Shown here one piece after another: positions 15,525 through 24,410 of a stretch of 32,553 nucleotides of DNA. How positions within the stretch are numbered: position 1 is the stretch's first letter; each line of letters begins with the position of its first letter. Source of the stretch: JADKAV01 sp037046735 (GTDB lineage Bacteria > Actinomycetota > Actinomycetes > S36-B12 > UBA10799); assembly GCA_037046735.1 (NCBI GenBank), contig JBAOHC010000006.1, positions 1 to 32,553 on the forward strand, given 5' to 3'. Made by a program: the position numbers and the translations under genes. The notes under the pieces are model-generated. The model ran no database searches and was not told the DNA's origin. It saw nothing but the letters and a program-made list of their open reading frames with translations.

Positions 15525-15546
15525 TGAAGAAACGATGAAGAAAGTC
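15525..15546 (+). promoter_or_regulatory. Candidate response-regulator box upstream of the thiol operon
   Basis: TGAAGAAACGA is followed directly by TGAAGAAAGTC: two TGAAG half-sites with an 11-bp period, 23 bases upstream of the first gene of the minus-strand redox operon. The same 11-bp arrangement recurs at 20260, 20280 (inverted), 25120 and 26055. OmpR-family regulators typically bind such direct repeats. Confidence 0.5.
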
Positions 15547-15757
15547 GTCAGTTTGCGCACGGGCGTTGTTCCTGGACAGCGGCACGATCATCGCGGTGGT
15601 CAACCCCGTCATCCCCGCAGCCGGACGAAGAAGTTGCCGATTCCGCTGAGCGTCCCAGCAACTCGCTCAGACCGTGGTCGGCAGAGGAAGTTGCCGTCTG
15701 AGCCCGGGTCCGGCGGATAGTCGACCACGGTGCCAGCGTCGAGGTGTCTCGTGACCA

Positions 15758-18013
15758 TCAGACTCGTGCGCGGCGCAGTCGAAGGGCATTCACTATGACC
15801 GAAACGCTGGACAGGCTCATCGCGGCAGCGGCGATGATCGGGGACAGCAGCAGGCCCGTGAACGGGTAGAGCACTCCCGCGGCGATCGGGATCCCGAGAG
15901 AGTTGTACAGGAACGCGAAACCGAGGTTCTGTTTCATGTTGCGCACAGTCGCGCAGGAAACCCTGCGGGCGGCGCTGATGCCCCGCAGATCCCCCTTCAC
16001 CAGGGTGATCTCGGCGGAGTCGATGGCGATGTCGCTGCCTGTGCCCATGGCGATCCCGATGTCGGCCTGCGCGAGCGCGGGGGCGTCGTTGATCCCATCG
16101 CCGGCCATCGCCACGACGTGTCCCTGCCGCTGCAGTTCCGCTACCAGGGCGAGCTTGTCGTCCGGCTTCACTCCCGACCGGTAGTCGTCGATGCCGAGTG
16201 ACTCTGCCACGTGGCGAGCCGGGCCAGCGGCGTCGCCGGTGGCCATGACGATGGTCAGGCCCTCGTGGTGCAGTTGTTCGACGGCCTTCGGCGTACTGGG
16301 CTTGACCTCATCGCGCAGTGTGACGAGTCCCGCCTCTCGGCCGTCGATGGCAACTCGGATGGTTGTCTGGCCGGCCGGTGCGCGGTCTTCCAGCTCCAGC
16401 GACATCTTCACGCCCTGATCCCCCATGAGATCGGCGTTGCCGACCAGGACGAGGCGACCGCCCACCATCCCGCTCACGCCGAAGCCTGGCTTGGCCTGGA
16501 ACTCCTGCACCGGGGTGAGAGGTAGACCAGCGGCTGCCTCGGTGACGGCTCGGGCCAGCGGGTGCTCACTGCCCTTGTTGGCGCTGGCGGCCGCGCTCAG
16601 GACCTCGTCGTGGGTGAATCCGTCAGCCGGGACAACACTGCTCACCGTCGGACGGCCCACCGTCAGGGTGCCCGTCTTGTCCACTATGAGGGTGTCGACC
16701 TCGCGCAGTCTCTCCATAGCGGCGGCGTCCTTGAACAGCACGCCATGCCGGGCGCCCAATCCACTGCCCACCATGACCGACATCGGCGTGGCCAGGCCCA
16801 GGGCACACGGGCAGGCGATGATCAGCACGGACACCGCGTTCACCAGGGCGTGCCCCCAGCTGGGTGCCGGGCCGAACACACCCCAGACCAGGAACGTCCC
16901 GACCGCGATGCCGATCACGGCCAGGACGAACACCCCTGCGACCTTGTCGGCCAGACGTTGCATGGGCGCTCTGGAGCGCTGGGCCACGGCCACCATCTCC
17001 ACCACTCGCGACAGGACCGTGTCCGAGCCCACTTGGTAGGCCTCAACGATGAGGCTGCCGGTGGTGTTCACAGTGCCCCCGATGACCGTGTCGCCGGCTG
17101 CCTTCTCGGCTGGCACCGGCTCGCCGGTCAGCATCGACTCGTCCACGGCCGACCGACCGGACACCACGACACCGTCGACCGGCACCTTCTCCCCGGGGCG
17201 CACACGCACCCGGTCGCCGACCTCGATCGCTGCCAGATCGACGTCTTCCTCGGTGCCATCGGCGTCGATGCGGCGGGCCGTGGACGGCGCGAGCTGCAGC
17301 AGGCCCTTGATCGCATCCCCGGTGGAGGCACGTGCTCGCAGTTCCAGCACCTGTCCGAGCAGGGTGAGGGTGCAGATGATGGCGGCCGCCTCGAAGTACA
17401 CCGGGACCTTCCCGTCCTCCTTCAACGCGTCGGGGAAGATGCCGGGAGCGACCACAGCGAGCACGGAGTAGCTGTACGCCGCGGCGACACCCAGGCCGAT
17501 CAGCGTCCACATGTTGGGACTGCGATGGCGCACCGATTGCACGGCCCACACGAAGAACGGACCCGCCGCCCACAGCACTACGGGGCTGGCCAGCACCAGT
17601 TGCGCCCACGGCATGACGTCCTTCGGCAGGGGCGCGAATCCGAGCATCGCGATGGACAGCACGGCCAGCGACAACGGGACCGACACCCAGAACCGCCGCA
17701 GCATGTTCCGGTACTCCGCACGATCGGAATCGTCATCGACCTGCGGCGTCATCGGCTCCAGATGCATACCGCAGATGGGGCAGCGCCCCGGGTGATCCTG
17801 AACGATCTCGGGATGCATGGGGCAGGTGTACAGGACCTTTGTGGCCGACGGGTGTGAGGGCCGCGGTTCCTCGTGATGGTGTGTGTGCACGTCGGCCTGT
17901 CCCTCAAGAACCAGTGTCATGCCGCAGATCGGGCATTCCGACGGGTGGTCGTCGACGACCTCGGGGTGCATGGGGCAGATGTAGCGAGAAGCTGTATCAG
18001 TGTGGTCCACCAC
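15758..18013 (-). CDS. Cu+-exporting P1B-type ATPase
   Basis: A 751-residue P-type ATPase. The N-terminus has two heavy-metal-binding motifs (CPMHPEVVDDHPSECPICGM near residue 13 and CPMHPEIVQDHPGRCPICGM near 65) separated by a His-rich stretch (VHTHHHEE), in place of classic CxxC domains. Core motifs are all present: MLTGEPVPAEK, IIACPCALGLATP (CPC, Cu+/Ag+ type), DKTGTLT phosphorylation site, GSEHPLARA, MATGDAA, GDGINDAPALAQADIG, and the terminal MSLSSVSVIVNALRLRR with the TM8 Met/Ser pattern. It pumps Cu+ out of the cytosol. GTG start at 18013 after GAGGAGG. Intact, unlike the two genes upstream; probably the last gene of the oxidase/DUF305/ATPase operon. Confidence 0.92.
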   Translation of the reverse strand: MVDHTDTASRYICPMHPEVVDDHPSECPICGMTLVLEGQADVHTHHHEEPRPSHPSATKVLYTCPMHPEIVQDHPGRCPICGMHLEPMTPQVDDDSDRAEYRNMLRRFWVSVPLSLAVLSIAMLGFAPLPKDVMPWAQLVLASPVVLWAAGPFFVWAVQSVRHRSPNMWTLIGLGVAAAYSYSVLAVVAPGIFPDALKEDGKVPVYFEAAAIICTLTLLGQVLELRARASTGDAIKGLLQLAPSTARRIDADGTEEDVDLAAIEVGDRVRVRPGEKVPVDGVVVSGRSAVDESMLTGEPVPAEKAAGDTVIGGTVNTTGSLIVEAYQVGSDTVLSRVVEMVAVAQRSRAPMQRLADKVAGVFVLAVIGIAVGTFLVWGVFGPAPSWGHALVNAVSVLIIACPCALGLATPMSVMVGSGLGARHGVLFKDAAAMERLREVDTLIVDKTGTLTVGRPTVSSVVPADGFTHDEVLSAAASANKGSEHPLARAVTEAAAGLPLTPVQEFQAKPGFGVSGMVGGRLVLVGNADLMGDQGVKMSLELEDRAPAGQTTIRVAIDGREAGLVTLRDEVKPSTPKAVEQLHHEGLTIVMATGDAAGPARHVAESLGIDDYRSGVKPDDKLALVAELQRQGHVVAMAGDGINDAPALAQADIGIAMGTGSDIAIDSAEITLVKGDLRGISAARRVSCATVRNMKQNLGFAFLYNSLGIPIAAGVLYPFTGLLLSPIIAAAAMSLSSVSVIVNALRLRRARV

Positions 18014-18105
18014 GTGACCTCCTCAGACGTGTTCGATCTAGATACCCGGTTGCCGTTGGGTGATGCTGCGTCTCCTCACGGGATGCGGGTGCAGGCACGT
18101 CGCAC

Positions 18106-18739
18106 TCACTTCGCCAGCAGCTGCTGCATCGTCGCGATCTCCTGCTGCTGTCCGGTGATGATGGCGTCGGTGAGGGTCGTCACCTGACTGCTGTTCGACG
18201 CCTGCGCCTGCTGAGCCATCGAGATGGCGCCCTGATGGTGCGCGATCATCATGGTCAGCCACATCTGGTCGAAGTCGGCGCCCCGCGCCTGCTCCAGTTG
18301 TTGCATCTGCTCGGCGGTCATCATCCCAGACATCGTCATACCGCCCATGTCGTGGCCGCTGTGATCCATGCCTGCCGTGCCGCCGCCGTCGGTGGCGCCT
18401 GGCATCGCGGTCGGCGCGCCCCACGCCTGCAGCCACTGGGTCATCTGCTGGATCTCCGGATCCTGGGCACCCTTGATCTGCTCGGCCAGTTGCTTCACCT
18501 GCTCGGAGGCACCTGAGTCCGCCGGATCGAGCGCAAGGTCGGCCATCTCGATCGCCTGTTGGTGGTGCGGGATCATCGACTGCGCGAATGCGATGTCTGT
18601 CGGAGAGCCCTGAAGAGGCGGTCGCCACCGAGCTCCGTCGGCGAAGGCGCGCTGGTGTCGGCTGCTGGAGCACGCAGTCCGGCGAGCACGCCCAAGCAAG
18701 GACGGCGGCGGACATCGCGATGATGCGATCGATTTGCAC
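18106..18739 (-). pseudogene. DUF305 lipoprotein gene with a frameshifted N-terminus
   Basis: The 3' part reads cleanly: TDIAFAQSMIPHHQQAIEMA, then DLALDPADSG, AEQIKGAQDPEIQQMTQWLQ, a Met/His-rich linker (GMDHSGHDMGGMTMSGMM), MWLTMMIAHHQGAISMAQQA and a closing LTDAIITGQQQEIATMQQLL. Both MIxHHxxAI motifs of DUF305, thought to bind copper, are present. The start MQIDRIIAMSAAVLA (GTG at 18739, good GAGGAGA site) lies in another frame; GVLAG in the third frame and ACSSSRHQRA in the final frame rebuild a lipobox. At least two indels lie between 18640 and 18710. It lies 16 bases after the oxidase gene, so is co-transcribed. Confidence 0.75.
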
Positions 18740-18755
18740 GGTGTGGTTCTCCTCT

Positions 18756-20198
18756 TCAGGTGGTGTAGTCGAGGCGGGTCATCATCCCCGCCTCGGCGTG
18801 GTAGGCGTTGTGACAGTGCAGCATCCAGGACCCGGGGTTGTCCGCGACCAGATCGACCTCGGCGCGGGTCATCGGCGCCAGCAGCACGGTGTCCTTGCGG
18901 GGACCGGTCCGGCACCGGCCGGCCCCACCTGGAACGTGTGCCCGTGCAGGTGGACAGGGTGCGTCATCATCGACATGTTCGACAACCGCAGCCGCACCGT
19001 TTGGCCCAGCCTGAACCATGAGCGGTTCAGCCCGGTCGTACGTGTCACCATTGATGGTCCAGACGTAGGGCGCCATCGAACCGGACAGAACGAGGTCGTG
19101 CACCACCTCAGGCGGCGATGCGCGGCAATTCGGCGCCGCTCCGCGGCCTGCAACACGTCGGCGCCGACGGGGTAGGCGTCCAGGCCTGCCGGAATGGCGC
19201 AGTTGCGGCACCGGCCCGTCGGCGCTTCGAAGCAACGCCATCGCGTCTCCGCTCTTACCCGCAGGTTGGGCGACCACCGGGAAGACGCCCGTCGCCGACC
19301 TCCACGAGCACGTCGTACCGTTCACCCATCCCGATCCGCAGCGACTGCGCATCGACCGGCTGCACCGGATAGCCGTCCGTGTGGGTGATCGTCATGCGGT
19401 GCCCGCCCACCGCGACGGTGAAGATCGTGTCCGCGGCCGCGTTGATGATGCGAACCCGGATCCTGTCGCCGGGCTTGACTCGCAGGACGTCTGGGTCGCT
19501 GGCAGGCCTACCGTTGATGAGGAACATCGGGTAGGTGACGTCGCCGCCTCGGAGCCCATCCGTCCATGCCGCCCATGTCCATCATGCCGCCCTGATCACT
19601 GCGCTGACCTGCGGCGACCAGGCCGTCGAAGATCTGCTGCGGGTCCTGGCCCACGCCCTTGCGTCCAGTCGTCCAGCATGAGCACCCAGTCGTGGTCGTA
19701 GCGCGCGGTCTCGCCGGGGTCCTCCACGATGAACGGGGCGTACAGACCGGTGTCGAGTTGCAGACCCGTGTGGGGGTGGAACCAGTGGGTTCCCGGGCCG
19801 GGCACGACGAAGTCGTAGGTGAAGGAGGTGCCGGACGCGATCGCCGGTGTCGTCACGCCGGGGACCCCGTCCATCGGATTGGGAACCGCCAGGCCGTGCC
19901 AGTGCACGCTGGTCTCCTCGGGAAGGTCGTTGCGTGACGGTGATGCGCACCCGCTCCCCGGCCTTCGCGCGGATCGCCGCACCCGGCACACGGTCGCCGA
20001 ACGTCCACGCAGTCGCCGCACGGCCTCCGAGGTCCATCTGTCCCCGGGCGCGCAACCTGATCTCCTGCGCGACGGGGCCGGCCGGCGGGGCGGGCGCGGA
20101 CGCAGCCGTGGCTGTGCCTCTCGGCGAGGAACAGGCGGCGAGAGTCGCTGCGGCGGCGGTGCCAAGCGACATGGCACGAGGAATCGGCGACGCGACAT
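18756..20198 (-). pseudogene. Multicopper oxidase gene with many frameshifts
   Basis: All parts of a three-domain multicopper oxidase can be read in order across three frames. Start MSRRRFLVP (Tat-type SRRRFL) then MSLGTAAAATLAACSSPRG (lipobox LAAC); NDLPEETSVHWHGLAVPNPM (HWHG); GPGTHWFHPHTGLQLDTGLY (HPHT); MFLINGRPASDPDVLRVKPG; LSGSMAPYVWTINGDTYDRA; MMTHPVHLHGHTFQV (HPVHLHGH); and GSWMLHCHNAYHAEAGMM (HCHNAYH plus axial Met). All copper-ligand motifs survive, yet at least six indels are needed. Such enzymes oxidise Cu+ to Cu2+ outside the cytoplasm. Either a pseudogene or poor local sequence; the conserved motifs favour very recent decay or error. Confidence 0.8.
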
Positions 20199-20259
20199 CG
20201 AATAACTCACCACTTGACCCTGACAGAGATCCGCTCTGGAGGTGCTGCCCAGGATTCGA

Positions 20260-20295
20260 TGAAGTTTCGATGAAGGGGTCTTCACGGAGTCTTCA
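20260..20295. promoter_or_regulatory. Double response-regulator box in the divergent promoter
   Basis: TGAAG at 20260-20264 and 20271-20275 (11-bp period, plus orientation) is followed by CTTCA at 20280-20284 and 20291-20295 (11-bp period, inverted). Each pair points at one of the two divergent units: the oxidase/DUF305/ATPase operon on the minus strand (start 20198) and the SHOCT/regulator/kinase genes on the plus strand (start 20362). The arrangement strongly suggests regulation of both, including autoregulation. Confidence 0.6.
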
Positions 20296-20361
20296 TGGAA
20301 ACCCCAAGCCGATCTCCATCGGCGGCCCGGAGGCTGGAGGTGTCGTCGAGACCGGAGGTGG

Positions 20362-20656
20362 ATGACGATGATGAACCACTACGGCTCCTACGGCTGGCAC
20401 AGTTGGATGCTGATCGCGATGTGGGTGTGGCCGCTCGCGGTTGCTGCCTCCATCTGGGCCCTTGTGGCGATTAACCAGGGACCGCCGCGCGGCGCCTTTC
20501 ACGCGGCGCGAGGAGACGACCTCGGACGTCCTCAGGCGAAGGTTCGCCAGCGGCCAGATCAGCCAACAGGAGTACCTGGATGCGGCCGCGATCCTGGACA
20601 ATGACAGCAGTCGCGCGACCCGTGCGGTGATCGTCACGCGGCGGAAGGAGGAGTGG
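20362..20656 (+). pseudogene. SHOCT-domain small membrane protein, frameshifted
   Basis: MTMMNHYGSYGWHSWMLIAM followed by WVWPLAVAASIWALVAINQG gives a single membrane helix with Met/His-rich start. In the other frame from about 20505 the SHOCT motif follows: SDVLRRRFASGQISQQEYLD then AAAIL. One indel in the AAR/EETTSDV region rejoins them. After that correction there is still no stop before the response-regulator ATG at 20657, so a second indel must have removed the natural stop, or the two are fused. SHOCT proteins of this layout commonly sit beside actinobacterial copper genes; role unknown. The 3' limit given here is nominal. Confidence 0.6.
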
Positions 20657-21352
20657 ATGTCGGCACAACTACGGGTCCTGGTGGTCGAGGACGAACCGGA
20701 TCTCGCGGCGGTGATCGCGGCCTACCTGCAGGATGAGGCCTTCGACGTCGACATCGCGGGAACCGGCCCGCAAGCGGTCACGATGGCCAAGGACCTGCAC
20801 CCCGATCTCATCGTGCTGGACATCATGCTGCCCGGCTTCGACGGGCTCGAGGTGTGCCGCCGGATCCGCACCTTCACCGACTGTTACGTGATCATGCTGA
20901 CCGCGCGTGACGACGAGATCGACAAGGTGATCGGGCTGTCCATGGGGGCCGACGACTACCTGGTCAAGCCCTTCTCGCCGCGCGAACTGACGGCCCGCAT
21001 CCGCGCGATGCTGCGGCGGCCCGCGCACGCTCGCGGGCGACACCCGGGGCTGCATGGCCGCATGTTCGGCGCGCTGCGGCTGGACCCCGACGCCCGCAAG
21101 GTCTGGCTCGACCACGTCGAACTGGACCTGACCCGCACCGAGTTCGACCTGCTCGACGCCCTCACGACCGCACCCAAGCGCGCCTTCACGCGCAGGCAGC
21201 TCATCGACGCGGTGTGGGGCGGTGAGTGGTACGGGGACGAACACATCGTGGATGTCCACGTCGGCCACCTGCGGAAGAAGCTTGATGACGACCCCGGCTC
21301 CCCGCGCTACATCAGGACCGTGCGCGGCATCGGGTACGGGATGGTGTCGTGA
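20657..21352 (+). CDS. OmpR/PhoB-family response regulator
   Basis: A 231-residue regulator. Receiver domain: VLVVEDEPDLAAVIAAYLQD with the acidic pocket, phosphoacceptor D55 in HPDLIVLDIMLPGFDG, VIMLTARDDE (switch Thr) and DDYLVKPFSPRELTARI (Lys). Winged-helix output domain: VELDLTRTEFDLLDALTTAP, TRRQLIDAVWGGEWYGDEHI, VDVHVGHLRKKLDDDPGSPR and YIRTVRGIGYGM. ATG at 20657 has AAGGAGGA 5 bases upstream. Its stop overlaps the kinase GTG (GTGA). Its location in the island and the repeated TGAAG boxes indicate it controls copper-stress genes, probably like actinobacterial CopR/MprA-type regulators. The open frame extends upstream through the broken SHOCT gene, which is not its true N-terminus. Confidence 0.9.
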   Translation: MSAQLRVLVVEDEPDLAAVIAAYLQDEAFDVDIAGTGPQAVTMAKDLHPDLIVLDIMLPGFDGLEVCRRIRTFTDCYVIMLTARDDEIDKVIGLSMGADDYLVKPFSPRELTARIRAMLRRPAHARGRHPGLHGRMFGALRLDPDARKVWLDHVELDLTRTEFDLLDALTTAPKRAFTRRQLIDAVWGGEWYGDEHIVDVHVGHLRKKLDDDPGSPRYIRTVRGIGYGMVS

Positions 21353-22475
21353 AGCGGCGCAGTCTGGCCGCGCGGCTGTTCACCGCCCAGTTGCTCGTCA
21401 TCGCCACCACGTTCATTGCCTTGCTCGTCACCGTCGTGCTCATCGCCCCGGGCCTGTTCCTGCACCACCTTCGCATGACGGGGGAGGACTCGCCGGTGGT
21501 GCAGCTGCACGCACAGGAGGCCTTCGAGACCTCCGTCGGCCTGGCCCTGATGGCCGCGGCGACCGTAGCCATCGTCGCCGCGATCCTGTTGTCGTGGTTC
21601 CTGGCCCGCAGGGTCAGCCGCCCGATCACGCAGCTGGCGGCGTCCGCGGAGGCTGTGGCACACGGCAATTACGACGTTGTCGTGACCGAACCGGCTTCGG
21701 TACGGAGTTGCGCACGTTGTCACAGTCGTTCCAGGACATGGCCGACAGCCTGGCGACCACCGACGAGGCGCGCACGCAGATGCTCTCCGACCTCTCGCAT
21801 GAGATCCGCACCCCGCTGGCCACGCTCGAGGCGCATATCGACGGCCTCGAGGACGAGGTGATCCCCACGACCGCGGCGACCTACCATGTGATGCGTGGCC
21901 AAGTCCACCGGTTGCGTCGCCTGGCCAGTGACGTCCGCCTGGCGGCGCAGGCGCAGGAACACGCGCTCGACCTGCACCCGACAGCGACGAAGGCCAGCGA
22001 CCTCGTGCACTCGGCGTGCGCGCTGTACGAACCGCGCTATCGGGACAAGGGCGTGCTGCTCGACGACCGCTCTCGCCACGACCCGAGATGGTCGTTCGCG
22101 TGGACCGGGACCGGATGCAGCAGGTCCTCGGAAACCTGCTGGACAACGCCCTGCGGCACACCCCCGCCCGGCGGAACCGTGTCGGTGGGTTGCCACCAGA
22201 ACGGGCAGGCCGTCGAGATCGCGGTGACCGACTCGGGCGAAGGCATCGACCCCGCCGACGTGGACCGCGTGTTCCAGCGTTTCCAGCGGCTCGACACCTC
22301 CCGCCAATCGGACTCCGGTGGCAGCGGGCTGGGACTGACCATCGCCCGCGCCCTCGTCCAGAGCCAGCACGGGGATGTGACCGCGCACAGTGCCGGGCTT
22401 GGGACTGGCAGCACGTTCACGATCAGGCTGCCGCAGCAGACGATGCCCACCAAGGGGACGCCGCCGACCCGGTAG
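21349..22475 (+). pseudogene. Sensor histidine kinase gene with three frameshifts
   Basis: Starts MKRRSLAARLFTAQLLVIAT (GTG overlapping the regulator stop). Two transmembrane helices (residues about 8-35 and 63-86) flank a short sensor loop; HAMP follows (ARRVSRPITQLAASAEAVAH). After an indel near 21691 the frame gives GFGTELRTLSQSFQDMADSL and the H-box MLSDLSHEIRTPLATLEAHI. A second indel near 22085 is needed to read RDRMQQVLGNLLDNALRHTP (N-box), and a third near 22167 to read VTDSGEGIDPADVDRVFQRF and SGGSGLGLTIARALV. It would phosphorylate the adjoining regulator. The last ~12 codons (after FTIRLPQ) derive from an antisense relict gene, so the true 3' end is also lost. Confidence 0.75.
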
Positions 22476-22720
22476 AAGCCCACTGCGATGAGGTCCGCAG
22501 GGCCGCGCCAACTGCCTCCTCCAATGGTGAGGCGGAGCACGGACCGGTCAGGGACAGGAACCACGGCCCGGCCACCAGACCCGCCCTGCCGGTCGGCCGC
22601 TCCGCCCAGGTGGTGCAGGCACCCCCGCGTGACCGCCACCAGTTCGGTGATCGCCAGGGTGTCGGCAAGGCCCACCGGGGCCGCCATGACCAGCAGGAGG
22701 TTCCACGGCGGGTGCTCGAT
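22437..22720 (-). pseudogene. Relict of a DUF6803-type membrane protein gene
   Basis: The minus strand reads PPWNLLLVMAAPVGLADTLA then ITELVAVT, AGPWFLSLTG (second frame), WRGPADLIAVGFYRVGGVPL and VGIVC. This parallels the intact protein at 25310-25975 (QPWNLLIFMAIPVILAETLA, ITELAVLF, AGPWFLGITA, WHGPADLIAVFAYLAGVVPL, VGITL). Both ends are missing and there are indels. It overlaps the final codons of the kinase gene on the other strand, so the kinase 3' end and this relict were joined by a deletion. Confidence 0.7.
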
Positions 22721-22918
22721 TGGCGGGAACGGTCAAAGAGGCGTCGAGACCAACTGGACCCTTTAGCGGAAGAGCCCATCCTGCATTCCCGTGCGAAGTG
22801 TGCCCGGGTGAACCGTCACCAAACCTTGACCGTTCGTCGGGGGAAACGTTCAGGAGTGCTTGCGAACCTGAAGGTGAACGGCATTTCAGTCGGGATACCA
22901 ACACCTAGGAGGACGATC

Positions 22919-23182
22919 ATGAACCACAAGACGGACCTGAACGACACGGCACCGGTCACCACGGCCCGTGCCGCAGAGTCTCCGGCAACTGGCGGCCACG
23001 GCTTGGGACACACGCGCATGATGATGCTCATGTGTCTGCCCATGCTGGCGCTGACAGCCATCCTGATCGTCACCGGGGTGTGGGGCTGGGGTTCGGTCCT
23101 GCTCCCGGTGATGTGCCTGGGCATGATGGCCGTGGGCATGGTTGTCATGGCGCGGATGGGACGCAGTGGCACAGGCCACTGA
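22919..23182 (+). CDS. Small Met-rich membrane protein
   Basis: An 87-residue protein: a hydrophilic N-terminus with His residues (GGHGLGHTRMMMLMCLPMLA) then two membrane helices (MMLMCLPMLALTAILIVTGV and VLLPVMCLGMMAVGMVVMAR). The dense Met, two Cys and His residues suggest soft-metal contact in the membrane, as in many small proteins found in copper islands. AGGAGGACGATC gives a strong start. It is complete. Function not established. Confidence 0.7.
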   Translation: MNHKTDLNDTAPVTTARAAESPATGGHGLGHTRMMMLMCLPMLALTAILIVTGVWGWGSVLLPVMCLGMMAVGMVVMARMGRSGTGH

Positions 23183-23280
23183 CCCGAAGCCGCCTGGCGC
23201 GGGCACGGGACCCGTTCTCCCTCAGGCCCACCGGCAGCCGCGGCGGGAACGCCGCGCACATCGCATTCCCCAGTTGGCAC

Positions 23281-23428
23281 GGCCGCTCAGGTCACCGCGC
23301 TCGCCAGGCAGATCAAGACGGCGCAGGACCCCGAGCTCGCCCAGATGACCGGCTTTCCCCCAGTAGGTTGGCCCCTTCGCCCAGGCGATGCTCGACGGGC
23401 AGACCACCGAGACCGACGAGATGAAGGG
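23281..23428 (+). pseudogene. Relict DUF305 fragment
   Basis: AAQVTALARQIKTAQDPELA then QMTG, and, after a frame change, FAQAMLDGQTTETDEMKG. This matches the middle of DUF305 proteins (compare SEQVKQLAEQIKGAQDPEIQ in the gene at 18106-18739). Both conserved HH motifs and the start are missing. It lies directly before the next lipoprotein gene. Confidence 0.6.
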
Positions 23429-23440
23429 TAGGCTCACCTT

Positions 23441-24354
23441 ATGAGACGCCGCGCACTGGCGGCCACCACGATGGCCGCGGCACTTGTGCTCGCCGGATGC
23501 TCCGCCACCGGCACAGGCCCGGCCGCCGAACCCCCATCGACCCCTGCCGCCACGTCGACCGGCGCTACACCGACGGGAACCGCAGTGCAGGTGGACGGTA
23601 CGGCGTGGGAGCACGTGCACGGCCTGGCCCTCGATGGCCAGCGTCTGGTGGTTGGCACCCATCAGGAGACTGTGGGGCCAGGACCCGGGCCAGGACCCGG
23701 TGCAGGTCAGCGACACCGCGTTCGACGTGATGGGCCTTGCGTTGGACGGGGACCGGTGGCTGGCATCGGGGCATCCCGCGGCCGGGCAGGACGCCCCCGA
23801 CGACCTCGGGCTGCAGGCCTCCACCGACGCAGGTGTCACCTGGGCGCCGGTGAGCCTGCAGGGTGAGGTCGACTTCCACCGCCTCGTTGCTGCGGCCGAC
23901 ACGGTCATGGGTATGTCCGCCCACGACGGAAAGTTGCTGCGCTCCACTGACGGCGGCACCACCTGGGACGACCTCGGCACCCCGGCTCTGTTCGACCTGG
24001 CCGTGGACCCAGCCCAGCCGAGGACCGTGGTCGCGACCACGCAGGAAGGGCCCGGTGCGCTCCACTGACGGCGGCACCACGTTCACCCCCATTCCCGACG
24101 CCCCACTAGTTGCGTTCCTGGCCTGGACCAACCGCACCCTGTACGGGCTGGCCCCCGATGGGACCCTGCAGGCCTCGACCGATGGCGGGACCACCTGGGA
24201 AGCGCGCGGGAACGCCGGCAGCGGCCAACCCGGGGCGCTGGCCGCCGACGGGGACACCGTCGTCGCGCTCACCGGCAGTGTTGTCACGCAGTCCACCGAC
24301 GGTGGGGCCACATTCGCACCCCGCCTGAACCTAATCGGTGCGCAGGGCCACTAA
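23441..24354 (+). pseudogene. BNR/sialidase-like (F510_1955-type) lipoprotein gene, frameshifted
   Basis: Begins MRRRALAATTMAAALVLAGC, a lipoprotein signal with lipobox LAGC, then a Thr/Pro linker and WEHVHGLALDGQRLVVGTHQ. An indel near 23675 leads to QDPVQVSDTAFDVMGLALDG, then LGLQASTDAGVTWAPVSLQG and KLLRSTDGGTTWDDLGTPAL; a second indel near 24050 leads to RSTDGGTTFTPIPDAPLVAF, LQASTDGGTTWEARGNAGSG and TQSTDGGATFAPRLNLIGAQ. The repeated STDGGTTW Asp-box motifs mark a beta-propeller of about 300 residues, of a family recalled as common beside DUF305 and copper genes in actinobacteria. Catalytic function is unproven. Needs two single-base corrections. Confidence 0.7.
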
Positions 24355-24410
24355 CGCCGGCGCGCACCGACCCACCCCCCATCGACCGAAGACGAGTGGG
24401 CCGATGCCGT

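Noticed and set aside
16562..17857. Plus-strand open frame of 431 codons
   Set aside because: Antisense to the intact Cu+-ATPase, with low-complexity His/Arg/Gly composition and no motif.
20441..21352. Response regulator with a 72-residue N-terminal extension
   Set aside because: The extension is the shifted SHOCT frame; a strong ribosome binding site and the receiver domain start at 20657.
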